Below, piece after piece: positions 24,555-34,603 of a stretch of DNA of 64,000 nt. The stretch spans positions 1-64,000 of the forward strand of contig JAADEH010000001.1 in assembly GCA_013153495.1 (NCBI GenBank), read 5' to 3'. Position 1 is the first letter of the stretch; every line of letters starts with the position of its first letter. This DNA comes from Aquificota bacterium (lineage in GTDB: Bacteria; Aquificota; Aquificia; Aquificales; Aquificaceae). The position numbers were made by a program, and so were the translations under genes. A model generated the notes under the pieces. That model saw only the letters and a program-made list of their open reading frames with translations, did no database searches and had not been told where the DNA came from.

Positions 24555-25204
24555 ATAAATAGGGAAGCAATCAGGGGCACCAAAAGGTTTACGCTCCTGA
24601 CTTCCTTCAGCAATCCCCACAGTTTGAAGGCTATTACGACCATTATTCCCCCACCTATGAACAGGCTGTTAGCCATGGACTGCGGGTCTATAAACTCTCC
24701 GAAGAAGTAGGCAAGCATGGTTATGCTACCTTGAAAAACCAAGACAAAGAAGGCTGAGAATAGAACACCCTTTCCCAGAGAGGAAGCGAGTATTATCGAG
24801 GAAAAGCCGTCCATCGTAGCTTTTGAGAGTATCAGAGAGCTGTCCCCTTTGGTTCCCTCGAGTATGCAACCCAGCAAGGTCATGGGGCCCACGGTAAAGA
24901 GGACGGAGGAGGTAACGAAGGCGTTTGTAAAGTCCTTACCGCTTCCGGAAAGGCTCTCTATCCTACCCTCGAGGTCTATCAGGTATCCTATTGCTGTTCC
25001 TATCAGAAGTATGAAGAAGACCTTCAGGGTCTCGGGTTTGTTTTCCACCATGAGCTTTACACCTAAAAGCAGGGTAAAGAGACCTATACCGTGAATTACC
25101 CCCTCACGGAGCTTGGGATTTATAAAGCGTGCACCTTTGAGACCTAAGTAGCTACCTAAGAGGACGAGAAGGAAGTTAACTACGGTCCCGAAACCGGGAA
25201 ACAT
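24551..25204 (-). CDS. DUF554 family membrane protein
   Basis: 217 aa, about seven transmembrane helices. GTVVNFLLVLLGSYLGL, VGPMTLLGCILEG and DGFSSIILASSLGKGVLFSA are the conserved DUF554 blocks. Possibly a transporter; substrate unknown. It follows the glycosyltransferase gene by 1 nt on the minus strand, in one transcript with 25206-28924. Confidence 0.85.
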   Translation of the reverse strand: MFPGFGTVVNFLLVLLGSYLGLKGARFINPKLREGVIHGIGLFTLLLGVKLMVENKPETLKVFFILLIGTAIGYLIDLEGRIESLSGSGKDFTNAFVTSSVLFTVGPMTLLGCILEGTKGDSSLILSKATMDGFSSIILASSLGKGVLFSAFFVLVFQGSITMLAYFFGEFIDPQSMANSLFIGGGIMVVIAFKLWGLLKEVRSVNLLVPLIASLFI

Positions 25205-25205
25205 A

Positions 25206-26426
25206 TCACTCGGTTTTTTCTTCCTGGGCGGGTTGGGTTTGTTCCTGAGCCTTGGAGAGTATGTCTTTCATCATGTTGTGGATAAACTCCGCTCTGTCGT
25301 CCACACGGAACCTGTCTATAACCGCATTTTTGGCTCTTTCCGCAACCGCTTCCACCTCTTGGGGATTGTCGAGGTAGTAGAGTATCTTCTCCTCTATGTC
25401 CGCTCTGTCCAGGGGCGTGTAGGCTATAACCTCCTCTTCGGGTTTGAGGAAGCCGGGGAGTGTTCCCCTGAAGTCAATCATCGGTGCGCTTCCCATTGCG
25501 GCGACCTCGAGAGGCGTAAAGCCTATTCCCGTAGGAACCGTGTGGGGGAAGCTCAGAATGGTGAGCTTTGACCTTCCGTATATCTCCAGAAGTTCCTCGT
25601 AGGAGCTTACCTTTATGTTCTCGTGGTCCTCCTTAAGCTCTCCCTGAAACTCTCCCACAATCTTGAGGTTTATTCCCTCGAGGAAGTTCACCAGATACCA
25701 CCTCTTGCGCATGGTGGCGTATATGGATATGTCGTTAAGTAGCCTGAAGAAGGCATCGGGATTTTTCTGTCTCCAGTCCATAAACTCCTGCTGGAACTGG
25801 GGATTGAATATTCCCAGAACGTAGTGGAAGGCGGTAAGAACGTTTACCTCCGGATTTCTGAACATGAACTCTCCCGTCTCTATGAATATGGGGAATATGT
25901 TTTCGGGAAGGTTCTGGCTGACGGTGTTTATGACTATCTGGGGGTCTATTATGGGTCCGAGGAAGGCAACCTCTATGTCCCTTTCCTGAGCGGGCTGGGG
26001 GAAAAGGGAGAAGTTCAAAAAGGGCGTAACGTAGCTTATGTTCTCCACACCCATAAACTTGAGGCTGTCCACATACTTTATGTCCGTAACTATGGAAACG
26101 AGGTTCCTGTGGCTATCTACACCGTATATGTTGGGAAAGTGAAGTAGAGGCTCTTCCGTGAATATAGAAAAGTGAACAAAACCAAAGAGGTCGTATATGG
26201 GGACTTTCTTTCCTTCCTGCTCCCCTATTATTATCCCCGTTGCGTTCACGTCTATGGTAAAGGCAGGTCTGAACTCGTTAAGCTCCTCAACCGCTTTTTG
26301 GACATTGTTGGGGTCTAAAGGTATCTCCCTGAACTCAACTCCTACACCTTTGAGGTAATCGAACAGGGCTGTCAGGTGCTTGAGGCTTCCCTGAAGTTCT
26401 CCTACTTTAAAGAAGGCAACTCTCAT
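25206..26426 (-). CDS. CgeB/YkvP-like glycosyltransferase family protein
   Basis: 406 aa soluble protein. The N-terminal half is poorly conserved. The C-terminal half has the GT-B pattern of CgeB-type proteins: YGRSKLTILSFP, then GFTPLEVAAMGSAPMID and a trailing Glu/Gln-rich tail (KAQEQTQPAQEEKTE). It probably transfers a sugar from a nucleotide donor to an unknown acceptor; the pilin or envelope is a possibility. It overlaps the A-adding enzyme gene by 4 nt. Confidence 0.65.
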   Translation of the reverse strand: MRVAFFKVGELQGSLKHLTALFDYLKGVGVEFREIPLDPNNVQKAVEELNEFRPAFTIDVNATGIIIGEQEGKKVPIYDLFGFVHFSIFTEEPLLHFPNIYGVDSHRNLVSIVTDIKYVDSLKFMGVENISYVTPFLNFSLFPQPAQERDIEVAFLGPIIDPQIVINTVSQNLPENIFPIFIETGEFMFRNPEVNVLTAFHYVLGIFNPQFQQEFMDWRQKNPDAFFRLLNDISIYATMRKRWYLVNFLEGINLKIVGEFQGELKEDHENIKVSSYEELLEIYGRSKLTILSFPHTVPTGIGFTPLEVAAMGSAPMIDFRGTLPGFLKPEEEVIAYTPLDRADIEEKILYYLDNPQEVEAVAERAKNAVIDRFRVDDRAEFIHNMMKDILSKAQEQTQPAQEEKTE

Positions 26427-28924
26427 GACCTTTCAATTATAAAGGATTCTTGGTCCATAAGTCTTTCCTTGAGCCTTTGCACTTCCTCTCCGAGTTCCTT
26501 TCCTTTCAATCCTTTTTCTTTAAGTTTAGAGACCGCCTCCGGCGGTGCTTTTATAAACCTTAACTTCTCTAAGTAAACCTTTACCTTCTCCTGAACCTCC
26601 TTACAGCTCATGAGTATAAGCAGAAGCGACAGGTGAAGTCCACGAAGGGTTCTGTATATTTCCGAATTCTTCTGAGCCTTTTTGAGCGCTTCCTTTACCG
26701 AGTTCAGCTTTCGGTATAGGGTTTCCATACTCTCACGAACCCACGAGGGAGCGGATACTCTCCGGAGAAATTCGGCGCTGACCTGGGGTTTAACGGTGGA
26801 TAAAAGGATCATCAAGAATATCCAACCGTAATCTATCCTTTCCGAGGGAAACTCTAACGAATGCCAATCCACAACTTTTTTTAAGTTTACGAGTCTGTCC
26901 TCGAGGTGCTGACTCCAGTTGAAATCCTTTATTATGTGCTCGAGCACCTTAAACTTTCTGTAAAGGGCAAGTATTTCCAACAGGTTCTCCTCTCTGAGGG
27001 CGAGCCTTATCTCGTTCATTATCCTGCCAGTGGGAGCTTCCTCTAAGAGTCCGAGGTTTACTGCCTGTTTGAGCAGTCGCTCCGTGCTCTTTGAAAGCTT
27101 GAAGCGGAGTCTTCCCGAAAACCTGAGCGCTCTTAAAATCCTCACGGGGTCTTCTATGAAGCTTACGGGGTGGAGAACTCTTATTATCCTGTCCTTTAGG
27201 TCTCTAATACCTCCGAAGTAGTCTATCAGCGTTCCGAAGTCTTCGGGATTTACGGATATAGCCATGGCGTTTATAGTGAAGTCCCTCCTTATTAGGTCTT
27301 CCTTCAGAGACGCTTGCTCCACCTTCGGATACGCTCCGGGTCGAGGATATGTTTCTCTGCGGGCGGTTGCAAACTCCAATTTGAGGGTTCCTACCTTAAG
27401 GTGGGCGGTTCCGAATTCAGGGAAGGGATGTAGTCGGGTTTTATACTTTTCCGACAATCTACGGGCAACCTCTATGGCGTCTCCTTCCACTACGAAGTCT
27501 ATGTCCCACACCTCTTTCCCGAGGAGTATGTCCCTCACAACCCCTCCCACTATGTAAGCCTTCATTCCGAGTTCTTTGGCTATCTTTCCTACCTCCCTGG
27601 CAACGGGTTCTATGTTGGCGGGAACTTTGACCTTACGCTGGTATGCTTTTACCTCCCCGAGGTCTTCTTTCATTTTCTGGAGTATGTCCAACCTCGTTAT
27701 CACGCCTACTACAGCTCCCTTATCCACCACAGGTATGAGCTTCTGTCCGAACTTGGTCAGTATCTCCTCCGCCTCCCAAATAGGAGAATCGGGTGTGAGA
27801 ACCGTAAAATCCTTGCTCACAAATTCCCCGACCGGTTCTTCCGGATATAGCTTCACCAGTTTAAGAAGTGCCTTTTTGGAAATAATCCCTATAAGGTTGC
27901 CTTCCCTGTCTATGACGGGTGCATTGGCAAAGCCTCTCTCGGACAGTTCGGTTAGCGCATCTTTCACGCTCAGGTGTTCCGATATAAGGAAAGGGGGAGA
28001 GGTCATTATGTCCCCTACCTTAACCTTCGGAGGCTTTACGCCTTTGAGGTAGTTCACGAGCATGCTCTTTATGCGGTCCGCAGAAACATTCTCGAGCTTT
28101 AAAGCTCCCGCTTCGGGATGTCCCCCACCGCCAAAGTGAGATAGGACTTCTCCCGCATCTATGTCCGGAGTTTGAGAGCGACCGAAAACGTAGGTTTTGT
28201 TCTCAGCCTCTATTATCACGAAGAAGGCGTCCGCCTCTTTAAGGTCCTTAACTTCATACAGAAGGGCATTCACATCGGGTTCGTATTTTTCCAGAACAGC
28301 GGTTGCTATGGCTATTTCTTTTCCATCTATGAAGAGTTTCTCCACCGAGGATAGGAGTTTTCTGACTACCTCTATCTGTTCTCTCGTAAAGGATTCGAGC
28401 ATGTATCTCCTTATGGTTCTCAAATCCGCCCCCTGAGAGAGGAGCCATGCGGTAGCTCTCAGGTCTCTCTCGGTCGTTCCTTGGTAAGTGAAGTTTCCTG
28501 TATCCTCGTATATACCGAGGGCTATAAGGGTTGCTTCTTGGGGTGTTAGCTCGGCCTTTGCTTTTATAAGCTCCTCCACTACGAGAGTGGTTGCAGAACC
28601 TACCTTATCTATCTTTCCTTTAAAGTTCTTAATATCACCCTTCGGGTGATGGTCAAAAACTATAACTTCCTTTACCTTATCCTTGGGAATGTCCTCCGGG
28701 AAGTGGTGGGTGTCAGTCAGAACGAGGGTAAAGCTGTCGGGCAGTTCATCTATTACTCTGAAGAGATTCTTAAAGTCCTTAAATACGAGGCTCGCCCTCT
28801 TGGAAAGGTATTTTGGCTTCAGCAGGCAGGCATCGGGAAAGAGCTTTAAAATTCCCAAAGAGGCTGAGAGGGCATCGAGGTCAGCTCCTTCTTCGAGAAC
28901 TACAACCTTATTGCATGATTCCAC
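26423..28924 (-). CDS. tRNA nucleotidyltransferase fused to DHH and CBS domains (A-adding type)
   Basis: 833 aa. DHH phosphoesterase domain (DTHHFP, FDHHPKGD; about 1-200) with a DHHA1 tail (GGGGHPEAGAL), two CBS domains (about 310-430), and a class II nucleotidyltransferase (IVGGVVRDILLGKEVWDIDFV; about 450-800). In Aquifex this long protein adds only the terminal A of tRNA CCA, a separate CC-adding enzyme doing the rest; I infer the same here. GTG start, with TAAATT ending 7 nt upstream. It leads a three-gene minus-strand operon. Confidence 0.9.
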   Translation of the reverse strand: MESCNKVVVLEEGADLDALSASLGILKLFPDACLLKPKYLSKRASLVFKDFKNLFRVIDELPDSFTLVLTDTHHFPEDIPKDKVKEVIVFDHHPKGDIKNFKGKIDKVGSATTLVVEELIKAKAELTPQEATLIALGIYEDTGNFTYQGTTERDLRATAWLLSQGADLRTIRRYMLESFTREQIEVVRKLLSSVEKLFIDGKEIAIATAVLEKYEPDVNALLYEVKDLKEADAFFVIIEAENKTYVFGRSQTPDIDAGEVLSHFGGGGHPEAGALKLENVSADRIKSMLVNYLKGVKPPKVKVGDIMTSPPFLISEHLSVKDALTELSERGFANAPVIDREGNLIGIISKKALLKLVKLYPEEPVGEFVSKDFTVLTPDSPIWEAEEILTKFGQKLIPVVDKGAVVGVITRLDILQKMKEDLGEVKAYQRKVKVPANIEPVAREVGKIAKELGMKAYIVGGVVRDILLGKEVWDIDFVVEGDAIEVARRLSEKYKTRLHPFPEFGTAHLKVGTLKLEFATARRETYPRPGAYPKVEQASLKEDLIRRDFTINAMAISVNPEDFGTLIDYFGGIRDLKDRIIRVLHPVSFIEDPVRILRALRFSGRLRFKLSKSTERLLKQAVNLGLLEEAPTGRIMNEIRLALREENLLEILALYRKFKVLEHIIKDFNWSQHLEDRLVNLKKVVDWHSLEFPSERIDYGWIFLMILLSTVKPQVSAEFLRRVSAPSWVRESMETLYRKLNSVKEALKKAQKNSEIYRTLRGLHLSLLLILMSCKEVQEKVKVYLEKLRFIKAPPEAVSKLKEKGLKGKELGEEVQRLKERLMDQESFIIERS

Positions 28925-28934
28925 ACCTATAAAT

Positions 28935-29291
28935 TTAAACCCTTACCGCAAGACCACGGGCGATGAGTTTAGTGTGAACTTTGTGTTCTTTGATACTTAC
29001 GGTGAGTTCGAGTATCGCATTTGCTCCCACCTCCCTCGCCTTGTCCATAAGCTTCTGTATAACAGCCTGCTCTCCGAGGGCGTGTATGTCCTCATCTTCA
29101 GGGATTACCACGGAAGCTTCTATATAACCGAATATCCTTTTCACCTCATAACCGGGGATAGTTTTTGAATAGGTAACTATTATGTTTTCCTCTCCGTTAT
29201 CACCATCTTCCCCGTAGTTTTCTTTTCCCCTAAGATAAGAAGCTACAACGAATACCACCAGCAGTGCACCAAGGGATATTTCAAACCACAT
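28935..29291 (-). CDS. membrane-anchored YbjQ-like heavy-metal-binding-domain protein
   Basis: 118 aa. One N-terminal transmembrane helix (SLGALLVVFVVASYLRG) and a cytoplasmic YbjQ/DUF74-like domain (GYEVKRIFGYIEASV, DKAREVGANAILELTV). YbjQ proteins form beta-rich pentamers of unknown function. The ATG has a GGGAGG ribosome site and an upstream TATAAA. Divergent from glnB. Confidence 0.75.
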   Translation of the reverse strand: MWFEISLGALLVVFVVASYLRGKENYGEDGDNGEENIIVTYSKTIPGYEVKRIFGYIEASVVIPEDEDIHALGEQAVIQKLMDKAREVGANAILELTVSIKEHKVHTKLIARGLAVRV

Positions 29292-29353
29292 AACAAACCT
29301 CCCTCTTTTTTATGTTTTATATAAATTATAGTCCAGCCTAACCCAAAGGAAAG

Positions 29354-29390
29354 TGTAAACAAATTTACAATTTTGTAAACAATTTAACAT
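29354..29390 (+). promoter_or_regulatory. helically phased inverted repeats upstream of the glnB sigma-54 promoter
   Basis: TGTAAA (29354) and TTTACA (29364) are followed by TGTAAA (29374) and TTTAACA (29384), each starting 10 bp after the last. They form overlapping inverted repeats, including the perfect 16-mer TTTACAATTTTGTAAA at 29364-29379. The centre lies about 110 bp before the expected start of transcription, the usual place for an enhancer-binding activator such as NtrC. The binding protein is inferred. Confidence 0.6.
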
Positions 29391-29454
29391 TAACACTATC
29401 CCTTATTAACCTCGCAAGCACTGTAAAATCTAAGAGAGAGCTTTTTGCCGAATT

Positions 29455-29471
29455 TGGCATACAGGTTGCAT
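29455..29471 (+). promoter_or_regulatory. sigma-54 (-24/-12) promoter of glnB-glnA
   Basis: TGGCAT (29455-29460) and TTGCAT (29466-29471) put GG and GC exactly 10 bp apart, matching the sigma-54 consensus. The start of transcription would be about 29480, leaving a short leader carrying AGGAGG before the glnB ATG. Confidence 0.85.
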
Positions 29472-29473
29472 AA

Positions 29474-29833
<360 letters not shown>

Positions 29834-29857
29834 AAAATCTAATAAGGAGGTGCAGGC

Positions 29858-31267
29858 ATGCCCAAGTATACGCCCCAGGAAGTGCTCAGCTTAATTGAAC
29901 AGGAAGGGGTTCAGTATGTGGACCTGAGGTTTTCCGACCCCTTCGGACAGTGGCAACACCTTACTATCCCAGCCTACGAGCTTTCCGAGGACACCTTTGA
30001 AAACGGAAGAGGTTTTGATGGTTCTTCCATAAGGGGATGGCAGTCCATAAACGAATCGGACATGCTCGCCAAACCCGACCCCAACACAGCTTTCATAGAC
30101 CCCTTCATCGAGCCCAAAACCCTCGTTATGACCTGCGACATCTACGACCCCGTTACGGGAGAGAGATACGGAAGAGACTCCAGATACATAGCTCAGAAGG
30201 CGGAGCAGTATCTCAAGCAGACCGGCATAGGAGACACCGCATACTTCGGACCCGAGGCTGAGTTCTTTATACTCGACTCGGTAGAGTTCGGAACTGCTGC
30301 AAACTATGCCTTCTGGAGAGTTGACTCCGAAGAGGGTTGGTGGAACAGAGAGCTTACATCTACCGGATACAAGATACCCCACAAGAGGGGATACTTCCCC
30401 GCACCACCTCTGGACAAAATGATGTCCATAAGAAACGAGATGGTTTCCATACTCTCCGAACTCGGCATAACCGTTGAACTCCACCACCACGAGGTTGCCA
30501 CCGCGGGACAGGCTGAAATAGACATAAGGTTTGACTCTCTCGTAAATCAGGCTGACAAACTCTTCCTATACAAGTATGTTGTCAGGAACGTTGCCGCAAG
30601 GCACGGAAAGTATGCTACCTTTATGGCAAAGATACTGCCCAACGATAACGGTTCCGGAATGCATACCCACTTCTCCATATGGAAGGGAGATGAACCTCTC
30701 TTTGCAGGCTCCGGATACGCAGGTCTCTCCGAAACAGCCCTATACGCCATAGGTGGAATTCTTAAACATGCAAGAGCGCTTGTTGCCTTCACCAACCCCA
30801 CCGTAAACTCCTACCACAGGCTCGTCCCCGGATTTGAGGCTCCTGTTAGACTCGCCTACTCCGCAAGAAACAGGTCCGCTGCCATAAGGATACCTATGTA
30901 TTCTCAGTCCCCCAAAGCCAAGAGAATAGAGGTAAGGTTCCCCGACGCAACTTCCAACCCCTACCTCGCCTTTAGCGCAATCCTGATGGCTGCTATAGAC
31001 GGAATAGAGAACAAGATTGACCCCGGAGAGCCTTTCGATAAGGACATATACTCCCTACCCCCCGAAGAACTCGAAGGAATACCTCAACTGCCCGGTTCTC
31101 TCGAGGAAGCCCTCAACGAGCTTGAAAAGGACTACGAGTTCCTCCTCAAGGGTGGAGTCTTTACGGAAGAGTTCCTCCAGCTCTGGATAGAGGCTAAGAG
31201 GGAAGAGATAGACGAGCTGAGATTTACTCCTCACCCCAAGGAGTTCGAGCTTTACTTCGATATTTAA
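29858..31267 (+). CDS. glnA: glutamine synthetase type I
   Basis: 469 aa GSI. It makes glutamine from glutamate, NH3 and ATP as a dodecamer. The Asp50-type loop (FDGSSIRGW), the ATP and glutamate blocks ([26 protein letters not shown]) and the adenylylation-site region ([11 protein letters not shown]) are all present, so adenylylation control is possible. A strong GGAGG precedes the ATG. Second gene of the sigma-54 operon. Confidence 0.97.
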   Translation: MPKYTPQEVLSLIEQEGVQYVDLRFSDPFGQWQHLTIPAYELSEDTFENGRGFDGSSIRGWQSINESDMLAKPDPNTAFIDPFIEPKTLVMTCDIYDPVTGERYGRDSRYIAQKAEQYLKQTGIGDTAYFGPEAEFFILDSVEFGTAANYAFWRVDSEEGWWNRELTSTGYKIPHKRGYFPAPPLDKMMSIRNEMVSILSELGITVELHHHEVATAGQAEIDIRFDSLVNQADKLFLYKYVVRNVAARHGKYATFMAKILPNDNGSGMHTHFSIWKGDEPLFAGSGYAGLSETALYAIGGILKHARALVAFTNPTVNSYHRLVPGFEAPVRLAYSARNRSAAIRIPMYSQSPKAKRIEVRFPDATSNPYLAFSAILMAAIDGIENKIDPGEPFDKDIYSLPPEELEGIPQLPGSLEEALNELEKDYEFLLKGGVFTEEFLQLWIEAKREEIDELRFTPHPKEFELYFDI

Positions 31268-31274
31268 GGTTTTT

Positions 31275-31301
31275 AAAAGACCCGCCTTCGGGCGGGTTTT
31301 C
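31275..31301 (+). terminator. Rho-independent hairpin after glnA
   Basis: CCCGCC (31281-31286), TTCG tetraloop, GGCGGG (31291-31296) and TTTT, with an A-run on the left arm. amt begins only about 25 nt later, so this hairpin may partly terminate the glnBA message and set a lower level for amt. Confidence 0.85.
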
Positions 31302-31324
31302 TAATAAATCAGGAGGGAAAAGAG

Positions 31325-32599
31325 ATGAGGCGCGCATCCCTTTGGGCGGTATTACCGCTTCTCTTGGCTGCAGTCCCGGCGTTCGCCGGTGAGGCGAAGC
31401 TGGATACAGGAAATACAGCATGGATGCTCATGGCATCCGCTCTCGTAGTCTTTATGACCGTTCCAGGACTCGCTCTCTTTTACGGAGGTTTGGACAAGAG
31501 TAAAAGCATTCTCAACACCATAGCTATGTCCTTCGTAGCTTTCTCCATAGTCAGCATTACCTGGCTTGCGGTCGGATACTCCATAGCTTACGGAGACGAC
31601 CTCGGTAGCTTTATGGGTAATCCTTTCCAATACTTTTTTGCTAAAGGCATATCCGGCATAGGCGATGCGGGATACCCCGCTCTCCTCGATGTGATGTTCC
31701 AGCTTACCTTTGCAACGATTACCACAGCGCTGGTAAGTGGTTCTCTCGTAGGAAGGATGAAGTTTTCCGCATGGATAATCTTCTGTATCCTCTGGAGCAT
31801 AATCGTTTATCCTCCCATAGCCCACTGGGTATGGGGTGGAGGATTTCTCAGCAACCACGGTGCTCTCGACTTTGCGGGTGGAACGGTCGTTCACATTAAT
31901 GCAGGTATAGCAGGTCTCGTTGCCGCTCTCATACTCGGAAGAAGGAAAGAGCCTCAGCTCATACCTAACAACGTTCCCCTCGTAGCTCTCGGTGCGGGAA
32001 TACTGTGGTTCGGGTGGTTTGGATTTAACGCAGGTTCCGCTCTGGCAGCGGACACCATAGCTGTTTATGCGATGCTCAATACCACCATAGCCACCTCTGC
32101 GGCGGTTCTTGCCTGGATGTTCGTCGAGTGGATGACCGCCGGCAAACCCACCGTGGTAGGTATATCCTCCGGTATCATAGCCGGTCTCGTTGCTATAACC
32201 CCTGCGGCAGGTTTCGTAAACCCCGTAGGAGCTATCTTTGTCGGAGCAATAGCCTCCGTATTTGCCTACTTTGCGGTTGCCAAGCTAAAGCCTGCTCTCG
32301 GATACGACGATGCCCTCGACGTGTTCGGAATACACGGTGTAGCCGGAATAGTCGGTGCTGTGCTCACGGGTGTATTCGCTGACCCTGCGGTGAACGAAGC
32401 GGCGGGACTTCTATACGGCAACCCCGGACAGGTAGTCGTTCAGATAGTAGGTGTGGTGGCAACCATAGTTTACTCTGGTGTAATGACTGCAATAATCGTC
32501 TTCATAGCCAAGGCTCTCACCGGTCTTAGGGTTAAGGAAGAGGACGAGATTGAAGGTCTGGACGGTTCTCAGCATGGTGAAAGCGCATACAACCTTTAA
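31325..32599 (+). CDS. amt: ammonium transporter
   Basis: 424 aa. A cleavable signal peptide (MRRASLWAVLPLLLAAVPAFA) precedes 11 membrane helices, as in Escherichia coli AmtB. FYGGLDKSKS, the twin-His pore regions (GGTVVHINAG; DVFGIHGVAG) and WFGWFGFNAGSAL are intact. Its place after glnB-glnA fits gating by P-II. GGAGGG precedes the ATG. Confidence 0.95.
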   Translation: MRRASLWAVLPLLLAAVPAFAGEAKLDTGNTAWMLMASALVVFMTVPGLALFYGGLDKSKSILNTIAMSFVAFSIVSITWLAVGYSIAYGDDLGSFMGNPFQYFFAKGISGIGDAGYPALLDVMFQLTFATITTALVSGSLVGRMKFSAWIIFCILWSIIVYPPIAHWVWGGGFLSNHGALDFAGGTVVHINAGIAGLVAALILGRRKEPQLIPNNVPLVALGAGILWFGWFGFNAGSALAADTIAVYAMLNTTIATSAAVLAWMFVEWMTAGKPTVVGISSGIIAGLVAITPAAGFVNPVGAIFVGAIASVFAYFAVAKLKPALGYDDALDVFGIHGVAGIVGAVLTGVFADPAVNEAAGLLYGNPGQVVVQIVGVVATIVYSGVMTAIIVFIAKALTGLRVKEEDEIEGLDGSQHGESAYNL

Positions 32600-32600
32600 T

Positions 32601-32634
32601 GGAGGAGGCTCAGTCCTCCGCTCCGTTTTTTCCT
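32601..32634 (+). terminator. hairpin with T-rich tail between amt and the porin gene
   Basis: GGAGGA (32601-32606) pairs with TCCTCC (32614-32619) around GGCTCAG, followed within a few bases by TTTTTTCCTTTT. Weaker than the neighbouring terminators because of the GCTCCG between stem and T-run. Confidence 0.6.
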
Positions 32635-32661
32635 TTTAAAAAATCAATAAGGAGGTAAGTC

Positions 32662-33699
32662 ATGAAAAAAGCACTTCTCGCAGCGGCGGTCCTTGCGATA
32701 GCTGGAAGCTCCTTTGCGGAGGAAAAGACCTTCACCTTGAAGGTTTCCCAGCAGCTTGAACTTTACGGTGCCCTAACGGGTGGCTACTTCTATGTAACCA
32801 ACTACACCCTTACCAACAAATCTAAGGACACCTTTAACCTCACCAACGCTGTGCTGGGTCTCAAAGGTGAGGTAGGAAAAGGTCTTAAAGTTGGCTATGA
32901 CTTCGCCTTCGGTAGCCTACTTATGCCTGACATATGGGGAGGAACTTTGGGAGACCCTAAGAGATTTGAGTTCGGCACTTCCAAAGCCATAGCTAAGGAA
33001 GGTTTTGGGTTCCTGTGGGGAAGCCTTAGCTTTGCTCCTACCGATGTGGTCACCGTTGATGTCGGTGTCCTATCTACAAATGTTGGATACGAAGTTGCTA
33101 ACACTTACTCAAACCCCAACATAACCCTCGGAACAGTATGGTATGCCCAACCCGTTATATATCCCGGAATTAGGATAAACGTATCACCCATCGAAAATGT
33201 AAGTTTCTACGCAGAGTATAACCAGGAATACGACCTTGACAACTTTGCGGTGGGTGCTCTCGGAGAGTTTATGGGTGTTGGTTTTGCGGTCAGCTATTAC
33301 GATTACAAAGCTGCAAAGAACCTCGTTGACCTGGTCCTGAGCTATTCTGTCGGTATTGTTGACCTCGGTCTTAACTTTGATTACCAGTGGCTCGATGACT
33401 CTGCAAAGACTCCCGGCAAAGATGATACCGCATACGGAGTAGCCCTCTACTTAACTCCTAACTTCGAAAACATTTCCGTTCCCATAAGGCTTGAATACTT
33501 CGATGAGGGAACGAGCGGTATATACTCCAGCGGTGGAGAGCAGGGTTTCACCTTTACAATTACACCTACCTTCAAACCCACGGGTAATACCTTTATAAGG
33601 GCGGAAGTAGCTTACATATCCACCGACAAGAAAATATTCAAGGGTAATACCGAAGACAACATGACCACCTTCGCTGTAGAGACCGGTTTCACATTCTAA
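32662..33699 (+). CDS. outer-membrane porin-like beta-barrel protein
   Basis: 345 aa. Signal peptide (MKKALLAAAVLAIAGSSFA), then alternating amphipathic strands rich in Tyr and Gly, ending FAVETGFTF with the terminal Phe of outer-membrane barrels. Its layout resembles BBP2/OprB-like putative porins. It follows amt directly, so it may admit ammonium or another nitrogen source through the outer membrane; this is inference from position. AGGAGG precedes the ATG. Confidence 0.75.
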   Translation: MKKALLAAAVLAIAGSSFAEEKTFTLKVSQQLELYGALTGGYFYVTNYTLTNKSKDTFNLTNAVLGLKGEVGKGLKVGYDFAFGSLLMPDIWGGTLGDPKRFEFGTSKAIAKEGFGFLWGSLSFAPTDVVTVDVGVLSTNVGYEVANTYSNPNITLGTVWYAQPVIYPGIRINVSPIENVSFYAEYNQEYDLDNFAVGALGEFMGVGFAVSYYDYKAAKNLVDLVLSYSVGIVDLGLNFDYQWLDDSAKTPGKDDTAYGVALYLTPNFENISVPIRLEYFDEGTSGIYSSGGEQGFTFTITPTFKPTGNTFIRAEVAYISTDKKIFKGNTEDNMTTFAVETGFTF

Positions 33700-33724
33700 G
33701 CCCTGCACCTTGTATGTCCGCCTT

Positions 33725-33749
33725 TGCCCCCTCTATGGGGGCTTTTTTA
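33725..33749 (+). terminator. Rho-independent terminator after the porin gene
   Basis: GCCCCC (33726-33731), loop TCTAT, GGGGGC (33737-33742), then six T. Closes the nitrogen gene block. Confidence 0.9.
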
Positions 33750-33766
33750 TATAAAATCCCTTCTTT

Positions 33767-34603
33767 ATGAACCACGCCTTCGGCGTAATTTTAGCTCTTT
33801 TGTCTGCCATATTCTGGGCGACCAACGACATATTCAACAAGAAAAGCTTAATCAGGGGTTACGACGAAAACTTCGTCCTGTGGATAAGGTTTCCCATAGG
33901 AGTTGTCCTGCTCGTCCCTTTAGGAGTTTTGTTCTGGGATTTTAATCTTACGGTTCTGTGGACAACTTTTCTGTGGCTACCTTCTGAGATAATCGCTTCT
34001 ATTTACTTTATCAAAGGCATAAAGGTGTCCCCTTTGTCGGTGAGTATGCCTTTCTTTGCCTTCATGCCTCTCTTTTCCTCAATATTCGGATACGTAATCC
34101 TGGACGAGAAGATAGAGCCTACAGGCTGGCTGGGAATAGGTTTAATTCTCCTAGGCTCTTTTATAGTGTCGGGTGGTTCACCGCTGAGCTTTTTTAAAGT
34201 AAACAGGGGTAGTTTATACATCCTAATATCCGCAGGATTGTTTGGCTTTAACGTAGTTATAGGTAAACTTGCGATAGTGGAAAGCAACCCCTACTTTTTC
34301 GCTTGGTATTACTGTTTGGTTATGAGCTTGGGGTTGTTGCCTTTCGTAGGCTTCAAGGAGCTTTTAAGTTGTAGAAATTATAAAAATCTCCTGAATATTC
34401 CTATGGGTGTATTGTTTTCACTCGGTATGTTAGCATATACAATTGCTCTGACGCAAACTTATGCCTCGTATGTGGCTTCCGTAGAGAGGTTAGCTATAAT
34501 CCTCGACATTATATATGGGCAGGTAATTTTTAAGGAAAAATTTAGAAGAAGCTCGTGGGGAGTTGTGCCTATGGTATTTGGAGCTATACTTCTTGGGAGT
34601 TAG
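33767..34603 (+). CDS. EamA/DMT superfamily permease
   Basis: 278 aa, ten predicted helices in two EamA halves (ALLSAIFWATNDIFNKKSL at the start; SAGLFGFNVVIGKLAI opens the second). EamA proteins export amino acids or metabolites; the substrate is unknown. TAAAAT (33752-33757) ends 9 nt before the ATG and no ribosome site is present, so the mRNA is probably leaderless and starts just after the preceding terminator. Convergent with the lipoprotein gene (4-nt overlap). Confidence 0.82.
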   Translation: MNHAFGVILALLSAIFWATNDIFNKKSLIRGYDENFVLWIRFPIGVVLLVPLGVLFWDFNLTVLWTTFLWLPSEIIASIYFIKGIKVSPLSVSMPFFAFMPLFSSIFGYVILDEKIEPTGWLGIGLILLGSFIVSGGSPLSFFKVNRGSLYILISAGLFGFNVVIGKLAIVESNPYFFAWYYCLVMSLGLLPFVGFKELLSCRNYKNLLNIPMGVLFSLGMLAYTIALTQTYASYVASVERLAIILDIIYGQVIFKEKFRRSSWGVVPMVFGAILLGS

